A stretch of DNA of 64,000 nucleotides from Nematostella vectensis (taxonomy: Eukaryota > Cnidaria > Anthozoa > Actiniaria > Edwardsiidae), in the NCBI RefSeq assembly GCF_932526225.1, contig NC_064043.1, positions 3,183,501 through 3,247,500 on the forward strand, in the 5' to 3' direction. The position numbers and the translations under genes are program-made. The notes under the pieces were generated by a model. That model saw nothing but the letters and a program-made list of their open reading frames with translations. It was not told the origin of the DNA and ran no database searches. The first letter of the stretch is position 1; each line of letters opens with the position of its first letter. Shown here in pieces: positions 55,422-63,336 of the stretch.

Positions 55422-56246
55422 ATGGATATGCAAAGTGCTGGAAGTCTTACAAATCTCACCGTGGAGGATCAAGCCGCCACCTTAGCGAGGTGGGGAGCCG
55501 CAGACTTTGACGCCGTTATGGAGCGCGCGGCGTGGGAGGGGTGCGTCGAGACCGTGAGGTTGTGTAAGAGTTGGGGTGCGACGGATTTCGAAAAGCCGAT
55601 GGTCAGGGCCGCAATGAACGGCCACGCCGAGATCGTTAAGATGTGTTGTGAGTCGGGCGCCTGTGACTTCATGTATCCAGCGTCCATGGCCGCGAAAGGC
55701 GGGCACGTAGAGGTTTTGAAGGTGATGGGCGAGTATTGTGCCGACGGAGGAGAGGCCATGACCGAGGCCATGGGTGCTGCGGCGGCGGAAGGTCAGGTGG
55801 GGGTTGTTGAGTTGTTGATAGATCTAGGTGCCGATGTCGATGTCGGTTGGGCCACCGCTGAGGCGGCGTACAATGGTCACGTTGAGGTTCTAAAGTTGCT
55901 GAGAGAAAACTTCAGCGAGTTTGACCCGGACTATGCTATAACACCAGCCACCGAATCTGGCAACCTCGAGGTCGTCAGGATGTGCTTGGAGTGGGGCGCG
56001 ACCGATCTCATTGTACATATGAACTACGCGCGATTCTTAGGTCTACACGAGATTCTCGCGGTGATACGTGCAGCTTGGGGGTGGAGTCTCGTGCATGAGG
56101 AGCTCCCGGAGAAGCTACACAAGGTGAGATTCCGTAGAAAGCTGGAGGACGAACTAATGCCAGTAGCTTGGCACCCAGACAGGTTTTGGGATTGGTGCAT
56201 GGATGAGCAAGAGAAGGGAATGTTGGAAGAGTGTTTCGCCAGGTAG
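55422..56246 (+). CDS. ankyrin-repeat-like protein
   Basis: 274 residues with about six tandem ~32-residue repeats of the kind AAMNGHAEIVKMCCESGA and AAYNGHVEVLKLLRE. These match the second helix and turn of ankyrin repeats. This form, with GH.E.VK and a W-G-A-x-D/N link, is common in large DNA viruses. The last ~70 residues are charged and include WHPDRFWDW. It probably binds host proteins; the partner is unknown. It is transcribed in the same direction as the TFIIB-like gene. Confidence 0.8.
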   Translation: MDMQSAGSLTNLTVEDQAATLARWGAADFDAVMERAAWEGCVETVRLCKSWGATDFEKPMVRAAMNGHAEIVKMCCESGACDFMYPASMAAKGGHVEVLKVMGEYCADGGEAMTEAMGAAAAEGQVGVVELLIDLGADVDVGWATAEAAYNGHVEVLKLLRENFSEFDPDYAITPATESGNLEVVRMCLEWGATDLIVHMNYARFLGLHEILAVIRAAWGWSLVHEELPEKLHKVRFRRKLEDELMPVAWHPDRFWDWCMDEQEKGMLEECFAR

Positions 56247-56294
56247 ACGTCGGCCGGCTAGGAGGGTGAGTATCGAGGCGTGAAAAACTGAAAA

Positions 56295-56310
56295 GTGATT
56301 TAAGGACATG
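56295..56310 (+). promoter_or_regulatory. viral promoter motif, knuckle protein gene
   Basis: gtgatttaaggacatg. The ATG inside the motif is unlikely to be the start; the next ATG is at 56326, 15 nt after the motif. Confidence 0.75.
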
Positions 56311-56325
56311 ACCGGTTTGATAGAA

Positions 56326-56655
56326 ATGGAGAACCAAACGGTGAAAGACCCGAAAGTATCCCCCGTAAAGCGAACAACGGATTATAAGTGTCTTCATGGT
56401 AGAGTGAAATATTATTGCAAAGATTGTCACGGATCGCAAATCTGCCCTCACAACCGGAGAAAAACGCGGTGCAGAGAATGTAACGGCGGTAGCATTTGTG
56501 AGCACAGACGAGCAAGATATGTCTGTAAAGACTGCAAGGGGAAAGGGATGTGTGGACACGGCAAACAGAGACCCTTTTGTAAGTTATGCGGAGGGTCTCA
56601 AATATGCGAACACGATAGACAAAAGCACCATTGCAGAACGTGTAACGGAAATTAG
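56326..56655 (+). CDS. Cys/His knuckle-repeat protein
   Basis: 109 residues from the ATG at 56326, chosen by promoter spacing; an ATG at 56308 lies within the promoter motif. About five repeats of ~18 residues have the form C-x2-C-x-G-x3-C-x-H-x-R/K (CRECNGGSICEHRRARYVC and similar). Each probably binds zinc. Such repeats occur in algal and giant-virus proteins, where their role is unclear. The gene ends the rightward module and converges on the leftward block. Confidence 0.75.
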   Translation: MENQTVKDPKVSPVKRTTDYKCLHGRVKYYCKDCHGSQICPHNRRKTRCRECNGGSICEHRRARYVCKDCKGKGMCGHGKQRPFCKLCGGSQICEHDRQKHHCRTCNGN

Positions 56656-56867
56656 CATTGACCCACTCAGTTTTGTAACGCGTCTCACGTTACAAAACAC
56701 ATACATTCCTAATCGCCCTAACAACTAGCGATTCTGAAAATAGGTTTTGTATTTACATTGGGAGTTCGCGGTCGCCAGGGTGGTCTGGTATGCAGTCTAT
56801 TGTTTGGCACGTGAACAGGTATTGTCTTCTTGCGGTACGTCACATCCGTCCACATGCACCCCGCATG
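56656..56867. terminator. convergent intergenic region of the viral element
   Basis: 212 bp between converging stop codons. Transcription ends for both modules must fall here or beyond. No clear hairpin or poly(A) signal was identified. Confidence 0.35.
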
Positions 56868-58382
56868 TTACCGGAATAGATACCAAGCTAAACCAGCCGT
56901 AAAGGCTGTGATCGTGGCAAGGTTAGTTTCGTGCTGTGTGTTCGTGGGTTTAATCACGTCCGGCTTTGGGTTAGTTTTCGCCTCCGGTTCCGGTTTGTGA
57001 GCCGTGACTGACTCGGTATGAGGTAACACAATCTTTGAATGACCCATATTATGTTTTGGGATCGTTTTTATCTCGTTATTTATCGGATTCAACCCCAGTT
57101 TCATATCTGTGGTGGCTTTTTGTAACTTGTTATTATAGCCAGCGATCGAAGTGTTGTTATTTATCACAAGATACGATGGACTTAACCAACAGCCGAGGGC
57201 GAAAGCCAGGTCTAGTTTTTGTCTCGCCTGTTGTAGAGCAAACTGATACCGTTGTATACTTTTCGATATACTGTTTTCCACCACCGCGCTTTCAAAGAGT
57301 TTCGTGAAGACCTGTTTCGTTTCCTGAGCTGAACCGCTATCACCGACGATTGACGACCGGGTCTGAACTTGCGCGCCTAGAATACAGTAGACAAAGGCTT
57401 CGATGCTCTGGTTTATCCTAGACAACCCAGCTTTGGTTAACCCCATTGATTTTTCCGGAAAGAACCACTCATACTGAAACCCAGTTCTAAGGTCTTTCAG
57501 GTACTCGATCTCAAAGTGATTCATGTGTTCGTGGTCGCTTTTGGCAGCGTCCCATTCGTCGTGTAATTGATCAATGGTGCCATAAGGCTTATACTTGTCG
57601 TTAGAAGATGACAAGCCGTGATAATCATAATTATAAACGTTCCCTAACCCGTGATTTATCGGTCTGAGGAACCGGAAATCGTCACCAGTTCGGAATTCTG
57701 TTCTTAGTTTTTGGTAAGCCGCTTCGCTGTAAAAGTTTTTATTCCAACTAAAGAGCCTATCTTTTGGAAGAGGGCATTGTAGCTCGTTTAATATTCGTCT
57801 GATAGTGAAAATGATGTGAAATCTGTAGAATGACCCCACTTGAGAGTCGTCAATCATGTCACGCGTCACACCACATCCAGCAGTCGCGCAAAACATAGCA
57901 AAATTTAAGGCTTGACTCCAATAACTGAGGTTTGGGGCGTCGAGCCACCTACTAGCCTCCTTTGCTGTTCTGAATACTAGCAAGCTGTCGGTGAATATGT
58001 CCCTAAAAACAAAGTGTGTCTTCACCTTTGGTGTTATAAAAACATTAAAAGAGACGTAATTATTTCTCGTAGGGTTTTCGTCCCACGGCAATATCTTGTA
58101 CTCTGCACGCGCGTCTAGTCTGTATTGTTTTGGGAACCCAAACAGTTGCTGGATCGTTTCCTTGTATGCTTGTGTGTCGTCGGCGACTAGAAAATCCTGG
58201 ATATTCTCGGGTTTCCAGCTATTACCAGGGAAGTGATATAACGTTTTGACTAGATTCCCATTCTTGTCGAATGGATCGTATTCGTCCCCATTGAAAACGA
58301 ATTGCACATTGCCGTGCTCGTCGGCAGAGAACCTGAAGCGTGAGTAGTAGGGGTACCTTTTCACAAATTCTGTAAACTTCAT
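56868..58382 (-). CDS. ~504-residue protein with C-terminal membrane anchor
   Basis: No family recognised. Two in-frame starts exist, at 58394 (MSYK) and 58382 (MKFTEF). The second lies 17 nt after the promoter motif, the usual spacing, so I prefer it. The body is globular, rich in Tyr/Phe and Asp/Asn. A Pro/Lys/Thr/Glu-rich linker follows (~450-485), and the last ~18 residues are hydrophobic (TITAFTAGLAWYLF), a tail anchor. It lies at the promoter-distal end of the structural block, so a virion surface role is possible but unproven. Confidence 0.7.
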   Translation of the reverse strand: MKFTEFVKRYPYYSRFRFSADEHGNVQFVFNGDEYDPFDKNGNLVKTLYHFPGNSWKPENIQDFLVADDTQAYKETIQQLFGFPKQYRLDARAEYKILPWDENPTRNNYVSFNVFITPKVKTHFVFRDIFTDSLLVFRTAKEASRWLDAPNLSYWSQALNFAMFCATAGCGVTRDMIDDSQVGSFYRFHIIFTIRRILNELQCPLPKDRLFSWNKNFYSEAAYQKLRTEFRTGDDFRFLRPINHGLGNVYNYDYHGLSSSNDKYKPYGTIDQLHDEWDAAKSDHEHMNHFEIEYLKDLRTGFQYEWFFPEKSMGLTKAGLSRINQSIEAFVYCILGAQVQTRSSIVGDSGSAQETKQVFTKLFESAVVENSISKSIQRYQFALQQARQKLDLAFALGCWLSPSYLVINNNTSIAGYNNKLQKATTDMKLGLNPINNEIKTIPKHNMGHSKIVLPHTESVTAHKPEPEAKTNPKPDVIKPTNTQHETNLATITAFTAGLAWYLFR

Positions 58383-58399
58383 CTTATATGACATATAAG

Positions 58400-58415
58400 A
58401 TGTTTTTAAATCAGT
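58400..58415 (-). promoter_or_regulatory. viral promoter motif, 504-residue gene
   Basis: Minus strand actgatttaaaaacat. Confidence 0.72.
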
Positions 58416-58472
58416 CCTTTACGCATCTCAATTCATAGATCCATCCGACGGGAGTTCTCTCGTACAGAAATT

Positions 58473-59078
58473 TCACCGAGCGGGTCGACTCGCCAGGTCT
58501 TTCAAAATCTCTTCTCTTACTGTTTCCCTCAGCTTGGTAATGTTTACGTTTTTTTCGTCCTCTCTTACCGACTTTTGACGGATCTGGAGCTTTAGAGCCT
58601 CAAACTTGTCCACCTCGTTCAAGATTAAAGAGAACTCTTCGTCTGATATTTTGTTGTCTTTTAAAGCTTTAGAGACCAGGTCGCGTATGCTATTTACTTT
58701 TGCCTTTGCCATCGCCGCTGTTTGGTCGTGCTTGGAGACTTTTTGCGACAGCCGTTTAGAAACCGCCGCACAGCCTACAGAGGTGAGACCGAAAACACCA
58801 GCCAAAGCACCCAACGGAACTCCAACGATGATGCCCAAACCTGACAGAGAAGTCCCCAAACCACTAGACCCAAGAATGACGGATAAGAGTCCTAAGACCA
58901 CACTTAACTTTGAAAACACGCTCTGCCCTCGTTTATACTTTTTCCTCACGTTCTCGTAATGTTTAACTTCTTGCTCCAAACTTCCCAAAACATCGTGGGT
59001 CTTTTGGAGTCTGAAGTTATCACCCGAGGGGCTGACCCCTCGGGGTACGTTCGGGTAGATCGAGTTGTACTCTTCCAT
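58473..59078 (-). CDS. membrane protein with coiled-coil flanks
   Basis: 201 residues. A charged helical N-part (~25-48) precedes a Gly/Leu-rich hydrophobic region with two likely membrane passes (~55-105, VVLGLLSVILGSSGLG then GIIVGVPLGALAGVFGL). A long charged helix follows (KVNSIRDLVSKALKDNKISD). I recall similar uncharacterised proteins in coral and anemone genomes but cannot verify that here. It sits among capsid genes, so a virion membrane or assembly role is possible. Confidence 0.7.
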   Translation of the reverse strand: MEEYNSIYPNVPRGVSPSGDNFRLQKTHDVLGSLEQEVKHYENVRKKYKRGQSVFSKLSVVLGLLSVILGSSGLGTSLSGLGIIVGVPLGALAGVFGLTSVGCAAVSKRLSQKVSKHDQTAAMAKAKVNSIRDLVSKALKDNKISDEEFSLILNEVDKFEALKLQIRQKSVREDEKNVNITKLRETVREEILKDLASRPAR

Positions 59079-59098
59079 AGCTTTATTATGGGGAGAGT

Positions 59099-59114
59099 TT
59101 ATTCTTTAAGTAAT
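59099..59114 (-). promoter_or_regulatory. viral promoter motif, 201-residue gene
   Basis: Minus strand attacttaaagaataa, 20 nt before the ATG. Confidence 0.7.
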
Positions 59115-59729
59115 TTCTAAGATTAGACGTATCGGGTAGAGACCGCGCTCTATTGTGTTTCCGTCACCGCCCTTTATACTAAGACGGAGACTACTCACGT
59201 AACCGACTGATGTGGTACTAATCCGTACCGGATCGCTTGGATTGAGGTATATCTTTCCTTCATCAAGTTCTACACTTGCTAGGATTTGTGAGGGCGCCCC
59301 TTGTTGGAGGGAGTCGGACGCGTTCACAAGATCGCAGTGGATAAAAATAGCCTCGTGACCTATCATCTTTATCTCGTGGCGAGTGTTTGCTTCCAGCTCC
59401 CTGGTCTTGAGTCCTAACAGGCAGGCGAGCGGCTCATTCAACACGACGTTCCGATGAACTTCGAGTGACGAGTCTCTAATAGAGACTGACTTTTCACCAA
59501 GACGCATACCCCCATCTATTTGACGTTTTAGCGTCTCGATCGTATACTGCCCCGCGGGGATCCTAAGGATAATGTTCTCACCGTTGGAGACCGTTCCCTC
59601 GCTTGAGAGACTGTTACAACGATTATGAAACGCACATCCTCGCAGCGCGATAAACCGCGGCTTTTCAATAGGGTGTTCTAAATAGACGGTAAAGTCACCA
59701 ACGTTCCCTTCAATGTAGAGTAATACCAT
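59106..59729 (-). CDS. probable penton-type minor capsid protein
   Basis: 207 residues, almost entirely beta-strand in character. Features match the minor capsid (penton) protein of Polinton/adintovirus-like elements: a motif like IPAGQYTIETLKRQI, a middle LACLLGL segment, then IFIHCDLV and an end segment SSLRLSIKGGDGN. A single jelly-roll is expected, forming the capsid vertices. Size also fits (~200 residues). It lies directly between two membrane-protein genes, and its 3' end overlaps the promoter motif of the next gene. Confidence 0.6.
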   Translation of the reverse strand: MVLLYIEGNVGDFTVYLEHPIEKPRFIALRGCAFHNRCNSLSSEGTVSNGENIILRIPAGQYTIETLKRQIDGGMRLGEKSVSIRDSSLEVHRNVVLNEPLACLLGLKTRELEANTRHEIKMIGHEAIFIHCDLVNASDSLQQGAPSQILASVELDEGKIYLNPSDPVRISTTSVGYVSSLRLSIKGGDGNTIERGLYPIRLILEIT

Positions 59730-59732
59730 TTG

Positions 59733-60755
59733 TTATGATTTCCGTCTCCTTTTAAATCGTTCTACGAAATACAGGACGACAGCGACGATGAGAAGCCATG
59801 CGTTTTTAGCTAAAAAGCCAACAACTTCACCTGCCGTTCTAAAGATGAAACTAGCTATCGCACCAACCATTCCTGGGAGTATTTCTCCTAATTTCTTGCC
59901 TATTGTTTTAAGACCGTCTCCAACGCCTTTTACAACACTTGTCAAACCCGTCTTCAGGTTAGAGACGATAACACCGATAACAACACCCACAGCGGTAACG
60001 ACAGCAGCGACTGTAAATCCGTATTTCTTAAAAATCGCTTTGACACGATCTTTCAACGGCATTCTCTCTTCAAGATTTTCTCTCTCCAATTGATTCTCTT
60101 CCAAAGTCTCATCTATGACAGAATTTCTTTCGCTGAGCTCTTCATTTTTACGATCTATAGCTCTTAGTCTTTCTTGGTTAGTTGTTTCACTTCGTTCCTC
60201 ATTATTTTTTCTCATTTGCTCGGTGTTTCTCTCTTCTTCTTCTCTGAGTGTATTACCTGTAGCGTCTAGTTCATCGAGTTGAATCTGAATTTGCTTGTAC
60301 TTTCCGGATCTGATTTTGTCGTCAACACTCTTCCGCACCGTTCTATCCTCATTATACAACCTTTCTGGTCTAGTCCAACCACCTTTTCTCGCAGAATAGA
60401 AGGAAATGAATTGTTTCCCTCTTTCATCCGTTGAAATCTGAACTAAATTTTCATCAAGATCTGGATATTTCGATAACAAAAGGTCTACCCTAAGTGCGTC
60501 CGTTGAAGAAGAACCCCCCATATTCTGTAACTCCATGTACTCGGGGACAGCCTTCCCAGGGTTTCGTGTTTTCCATAAATCACGCAACCTCCCTATCACG
60601 TGGCTTGTAGCTCTACCGAATCTAGTTGAGATCCTTTTAATCCATGGTTCTACTCCCTCATCATCGTTTGGAAGAAGAGAATCATATTCTTCGTCCACGG
60701 TAGTATTCAAATCTTCTCTACCTTCTTCTGTTGTGGGATCAAAATCTATATCCAT
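59733..60755 (-). CDS. coiled-coil protein with amphipathic/hydrophobic C-terminal third
   Basis: 340 residues. Acidic N-part; a stretch with KGGWTRPERLYNEDRTVRKS near 120-145; a strongly charged coiled coil (~150-235, repeated NEE/ERN/LEE). The C-terminal third has glycine-rich hydrophobic helices (VAAVVTAVGVVIGVIVS, LPGMVGAIASFIF, NAWLLIVAVVLYFVERF) and a basic end. Glycine-rich C-termini of this kind recall virus minor structural or membrane-active proteins. Similar uncharacterised proteins seem to occur in cnidarian genomes (memory only). The upstream promoter motif is 23 nt before the ATG. Confidence 0.7.
   Translation of the reverse strand: MDIDFDPTTEEGREDLNTTVDEEYDSLLPNDDEGVEPWIKRISTRFGRATSHVIGRLRDLWKTRNPGKAVPEYMELQNMGGSSSTDALRVDLLLSKYPDLDENLVQISTDERGKQFISFYSARKGGWTRPERLYNEDRTVRKSVDDKIRSGKYKQIQIQLDELDATGNTLREEEERNTEQMRKNNEERSETTNQERLRAIDRKNEELSERNSVIDETLEENQLERENLEERMPLKDRVKAIFKKYGFTVAAVVTAVGVVIGVIVSNLKTGLTSVVKGVGDGLKTIGKKLGEILPGMVGAIASFIFRTAGEVVGFLAKNAWLLIVAVVLYFVERFKRRRKS
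59745..59760 (-). promoter_or_regulatory. viral promoter motif, penton-type gene
   Basis: Minus strand acgatttaaaaggaga, 15 nt before the ATG. It overlaps the last codons of the upstream 340-residue gene. Confidence 0.7.
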
Positions 60756-60778
60756 TTCTTATTTTGTTTGAAAATAAG

Positions 60779-60794
60779 AAATCTTTAAGTCGTG
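60779..60794 (-). promoter_or_regulatory. viral promoter motif, 340-residue gene
   Basis: Minus strand cacgacttaaagattt. Confidence 0.75.
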
Positions 60795-60799
60795 CCGGC

Positions 60800-61216
60800 T
60801 CATATCCACCTACTCGCTACATAGCCAAGAGCTAACATTCCACCTCCAACATATGCCATCTCTCCCATCTTTTGGTTGCTACTTGGTCTGTAGTAATCTG
60901 AGAGCTCAGGCTCTTTCAAATCAAAATCTGGATGTGTTTGAGCGTATAGTTTGAAAGCCTGATCGGTCTCCTTATCATTCTGGTCTGCACGAAGTTTATT
61001 ATTATATTCTTCCCCCAACCAATCCTGATATTCCTGTCGTTTTTTCTGCCAATCACCCATTGCTTGTTGATACTTTTCAAGCGCTTTATCGTGTCTTATT
61101 TTTTCTTTATCAACATGAGTAGCGTCAGAAGATAAGTATCTCGCTAGGTAACTCCCTCCAACGAATGCCGTCGCATTAAGAATAGCTCCACCAATCATAA
61201 ATGCTATACTCGCCAT
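60800..61216 (-). CDS. small protein with N- and C-terminal membrane segments
   Basis: 138 residues. N-terminal hydrophobic segment (AFMIGGAILNATAFVGG), a charged helical middle (DKALEKYQQAMGDWQKKRQE), then PELSDYYRPSSNQKMGE and a C-terminal hydrophobic segment (VGGGMLALGYVASRW). Function unknown. Both ends could sit in a membrane with the helix outside. Similar proteins probably accompany related elements in other anthozoans (recalled, not checked). Confidence 0.7.
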   Translation of the reverse strand: MASIAFMIGGAILNATAFVGGSYLARYLSSDATHVDKEKIRHDKALEKYQQAMGDWQKKRQEYQDWLGEEYNNKLRADQNDKETDQAFKLYAQTHPDFDLKEPELSDYYRPSSNQKMGEMAYVGGGMLALGYVASRWI

Positions 61217-61233
61217 TTATTAATCAATCTATA

Positions 61234-61249
61234 AGATCTTTAAGTCACC
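61234..61249 (-). promoter_or_regulatory. viral promoter motif, 138-residue gene
   Basis: Minus strand ggtgacttaaagatct, 17 nt before the ATG. It touches the stop codon of the next gene upstream. Confidence 0.75.
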
Positions 61250-61473
61250 TACAGCGGTTTTGGCAAAATCTTTTGTGTTTCCAGATAATCTTTCAGATAC
61301 ATACTACCGGACAGGACAGCAACCCATTTAGCGTAGTTTGTAACACTTGACGAAGGGTCGCTGATGAATGACTCTTTCATAGCCTTTTTAGCAACATAAC
61401 CCATACCGGCGGCTAATCCGATGATGACTGCTGAGTCGGTGATCGTTTTCACAAGTTTGTTTTCAGTTGACAT
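61249..61473 (-). CDS. small membrane protein (74 residues)
   Basis: One or two hydrophobic segments (SAVIIGLAAGMGYVAKKA and WVAVLSGSMYLKDYL) in a 74-residue product. No family recognised. The start is fixed by the shared promoter motif upstream, and the gene is tightly packed between similar genes. Confidence 0.65.
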   Translation of the reverse strand: MSTENKLVKTITDSAVIIGLAAGMGYVAKKAMKESFISDPSSSVTNYAKWVAVLSGSMYLKDYLETQKILPKPL

Positions 61474-61497
61474 GATTTTATTTATTACAGATTCAGA

Positions 61498-61513
61498 TAA
61501 TCTTTAAATCACA
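61498..61513 (-). promoter_or_regulatory. viral promoter motif, 74-residue gene
   Basis: Minus strand tgtgatttaaagatta. It overlaps the stop codon of the 144-residue gene. Confidence 0.78.
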
Positions 61514-61943
61514 ACATTCCTATTTTTGGCGTCGCGTTCGGGAGGCTAGCCCCTCGGGCGGCAGGCCTCTCGAAAGTTTCAGTCTCGTTGGCGTTGATCT
61601 TAGGCGTCTTTTTGTAAAAACGCATATACATATCCAATGCGGTGAGCCCTATTCCGACTAGAGCCAGTACAGTTGTAAACGATAGCTCTGGAATCCAAGC
61701 GTCCGAGAGGCTATCCCCTCGAGCTCCCTCTTGGTGGGGTGTCTCTGCTCGTGCAGCGTCTTCTGAACTCGCCTCCGCCTCGCGTTTCATCTCCCTAGCA
61801 AGTGCTTCTCTACACCTCCTATTATATTCGGCAACTCTCTTACCAGAAGCGACTTTTATAGGATCTTTCTCCTTAGCGGCACTCTTCTTCCTGGGGGGAG
61901 GGTCCTTTGTGATTTGCTCAACCTCTTGATTTTCGTCAGACAT
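61509..61943 (-). CDS. single-pass membrane protein (144 residues)
   Basis: A charged Lys/Glu/Ala-rich N-half (~1-75) and a membrane segment (~88-108, TTVLALVGIGLTALDMYM), then a basic and Pro/Ala-rich tail. No family recognised. The coding sequence contains two copies of the element's dispersed palindrome, at 61541-61560 and 61707-61731. Confidence 0.68.
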   Translation of the reverse strand: MSDENQEVEQITKDPPPRKKSAAKEKDPIKVASGKRVAEYNRRCREALAREMKREAEASSEDAARAETPHQEGARGDSLSDAWIPELSFTTVLALVGIGLTALDMYMRFYKKTPKINANETETFERPAARGASLPNATPKIGML

Positions 61944-61963
61944 GATTCTTTACTCTGGATAAA

Positions 61964-61979
61964 GAATCTTTAAATCACA
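61964..61979 (-). promoter_or_regulatory. viral promoter motif, 144-residue gene
   Basis: Minus strand tgtgatttaaagattc, 20 nt before the ATG. Confidence 0.78.
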
Positions 61980-61980
61980 T

Positions 61981-62118
61981 CATGCTCAAGAGCTTGCTCA
62001 GGTGTGCTCAAGAGCTTGCCCAGTTGTGCTCAAGAGCTTGCTTAGACGTGCTCAGGTGTGCTCAAGAGCTTGCTTAGGTGTGCTCAGGTGTGGTCAAGAG
62101 TTTGCTCAGTTGTGCTTG
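61981..62118. repeat. short direct repeats at the end of the 176-residue gene
   Basis: About six units of gtgctcaagagcttgctcag and shorter forms span the gap and the last codons of the gene that ends at 62084. Possibly a protein-binding or transcript-end region; unproven. Confidence 0.8.
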
Positions 62119-62611
62119 AAACTTCTTGAAGTTTGTTGGAAGTCTCCTGTGAAGGTGTTAGTTTAACATGCTTAGCGACCCGAAAGAGGGCACTAGCAAG
62201 TGCTACCATCCTTCCTCCCTTCAATACCAAGAGACCTGCAAAGTTTGACAATTCGCGTTTAACCAACTCGTCGTTCTGTAAGTCTTTGCTAAGCGCTTCG
62301 GTGTCATCTACAGGAACCACGTAGGAAATGACTTGAGACACCACTTGAAGTGCTGATTCTACTAATCCATCAGTAACTTGTTTGCCTAAGACAGTCTGGT
62401 AGCGAACAAAGTACTTTTCGACGTCTTTCGCCGAGAGCTTCTTGATATCCCCTAAACTCATGTCCACACCAAGAAATTCCTTCGTAGTCCCAAGAGATGC
62501 GAGAATAGCCAGCGATTCTCGTTTGACTTCAACATCGTCTTCGAGAGGCTCACCCTTCGAGCTCCCCTTAGACTTAGGCTCCTCTTCCATATAATCCTCA
62601 ATGCTTGCCAT
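62084..62611 (-). CDS. ~175-residue protein of unknown function
   Basis: The start MASIEDYMEEEPKSKG at 62611 is chosen because the promoter motif lies 21 nt upstream; the longer open frame runs through that motif. The N-terminus is acidic with a Lys/Ser linker; the rest is mostly helical (SLAILASLGTTKEFLGV, LLVLKGGRMVALASALFR). No family recognised. It lies just upstream of the ATPase gene's stop in the same direction, so an assembly role is possible by context only. Confidence 0.65.
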   Translation of the reverse strand: MASIEDYMEEEPKSKGSSKGEPLEDDVEVKRESLAILASLGTTKEFLGVDMSLGDIKKLSAKDVEKYFVRYQTVLGKQVTDGLVESALQVVSQVISYVVPVDDTEALSKDLQNDELVKRELSNFAGLLVLKGGRMVALASALFRVAKHVKLTPSQETSNKLQEVSSTTEQTLDHT

Positions 62612-62632
62612 CTTATTTTGTAAGTAGACCAA

Positions 62633-62648
62633 GATGTTTTTAAACCAC
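62633..62648 (-). promoter_or_regulatory. viral promoter motif, 176-codon gene
   Basis: Minus strand gtggtttaaaaacatc. Confidence 0.75.
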
Positions 62649-62673
62649 TTCGAGGGGTCAGCCCCTCGAGCTC

Positions 62674-63300
62674 TCACCGCGTGGCAGGAATCTCCAAATA
62701 ACGTTGGAATGGATGTCGTAGGCAGAAACAGAGTCTGGAATACTTTTCAGTTTTCAGCAGTTCTACAAACTTTTTACGAGTCTCGACGTCTAAGTCACCC
62801 CCATAATCTTCAAACAGTGTTTTGGTACCGATTTGAGATGGATTATGGAATGTAACCACACAGGCGACGTTATCACGGAAGGGCTTTGCTATGGATGTTA
62901 ATTGTTGCGTCAATACCCACACTGATAATCCTTCGTGTCTCCCTGAGAACGCTAGATTGATAAACTTGTTCGAGCGTTGCTTTAGATCTTTCGATACAGC
63001 ACAGTCATCCAAAACGAGTAACGTATTTGTACCAGAAAATAGCACCGCACAATCTGTTAGTAACTCGTTAATCTCATCGGTGTTACTAGCATCCGGCGAT
63101 AATACCAAGAAACGTTTATCTCCGTGAGCAAATCTACGATAGGACTTGTTTTTCGCATAAGTCGGACAAATCAACACAATGTATTCAAACACATGCCGGA
63201 ACGGCCCTCGGAGCTGTTCCGTGAGGTACTTTGTCTTCCCACAATTAGTAGGCCCTGTGATAATACAATGAAAAGGAACTTTTTCCCGTAATTCTTCCAT
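62674..63300 (-). CDS. A32-like DNA-packaging ATPase
   Basis: 208 residues from the ATG at 63300; codons upstream of it belong to the promoter. P-loop GPTNCGKT at ~16-23, Walker B LLVLDD at ~94-99, then a segment with FSGRHEGLSVWVLTQQL ending in Gln, as in the FtsK/HerA-type packaging ATPases (poxvirus A32, Polinton, virophage). It would pump viral DNA into preformed capsids. The block ICPTYAKNKSY after the P-loop is also usual in this group. It sits right after the capsid gene, as in many related elements. Confidence 0.88.
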   Translation of the reverse strand: MEELREKVPFHCIITGPTNCGKTKYLTEQLRGPFRHVFEYIVLICPTYAKNKSYRRFAHGDKRFLVLSPDASNTDEINELLTDCAVLFSGTNTLLVLDDCAVSKDLKQRSNKFINLAFSGRHEGLSVWVLTQQLTSIAKPFRDNVACVVTFHNPSQIGTKTLFEDYGGDLDVETRKKFVELLKTEKYSRLCFCLRHPFQRYLEIPATR

Positions 63301-63320
63301 TCTTTTTGTATTATCACACA

Positions 63321-63336
63321 AGTCCTTTTTAATACA
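63321..63336 (-). promoter_or_regulatory. viral promoter motif, ATPase gene
   Basis: Minus strand tgtattaaaaaggact, 20 nt before the ATG; it overlaps the capsid gene's stop codon. This is the most diverged copy. Confidence 0.6.

Noticed and set aside
55469-55771. Minus-strand frames opposite the ankyrin-type gene
   Set aside because: Antisense shadow of a gene with clear protein repeats; no motif upstream.
56008-56559. 183-codon minus-strand frame
   Set aside because: It is antisense to the ankyrin-type and knuckle genes and has no promoter motif.
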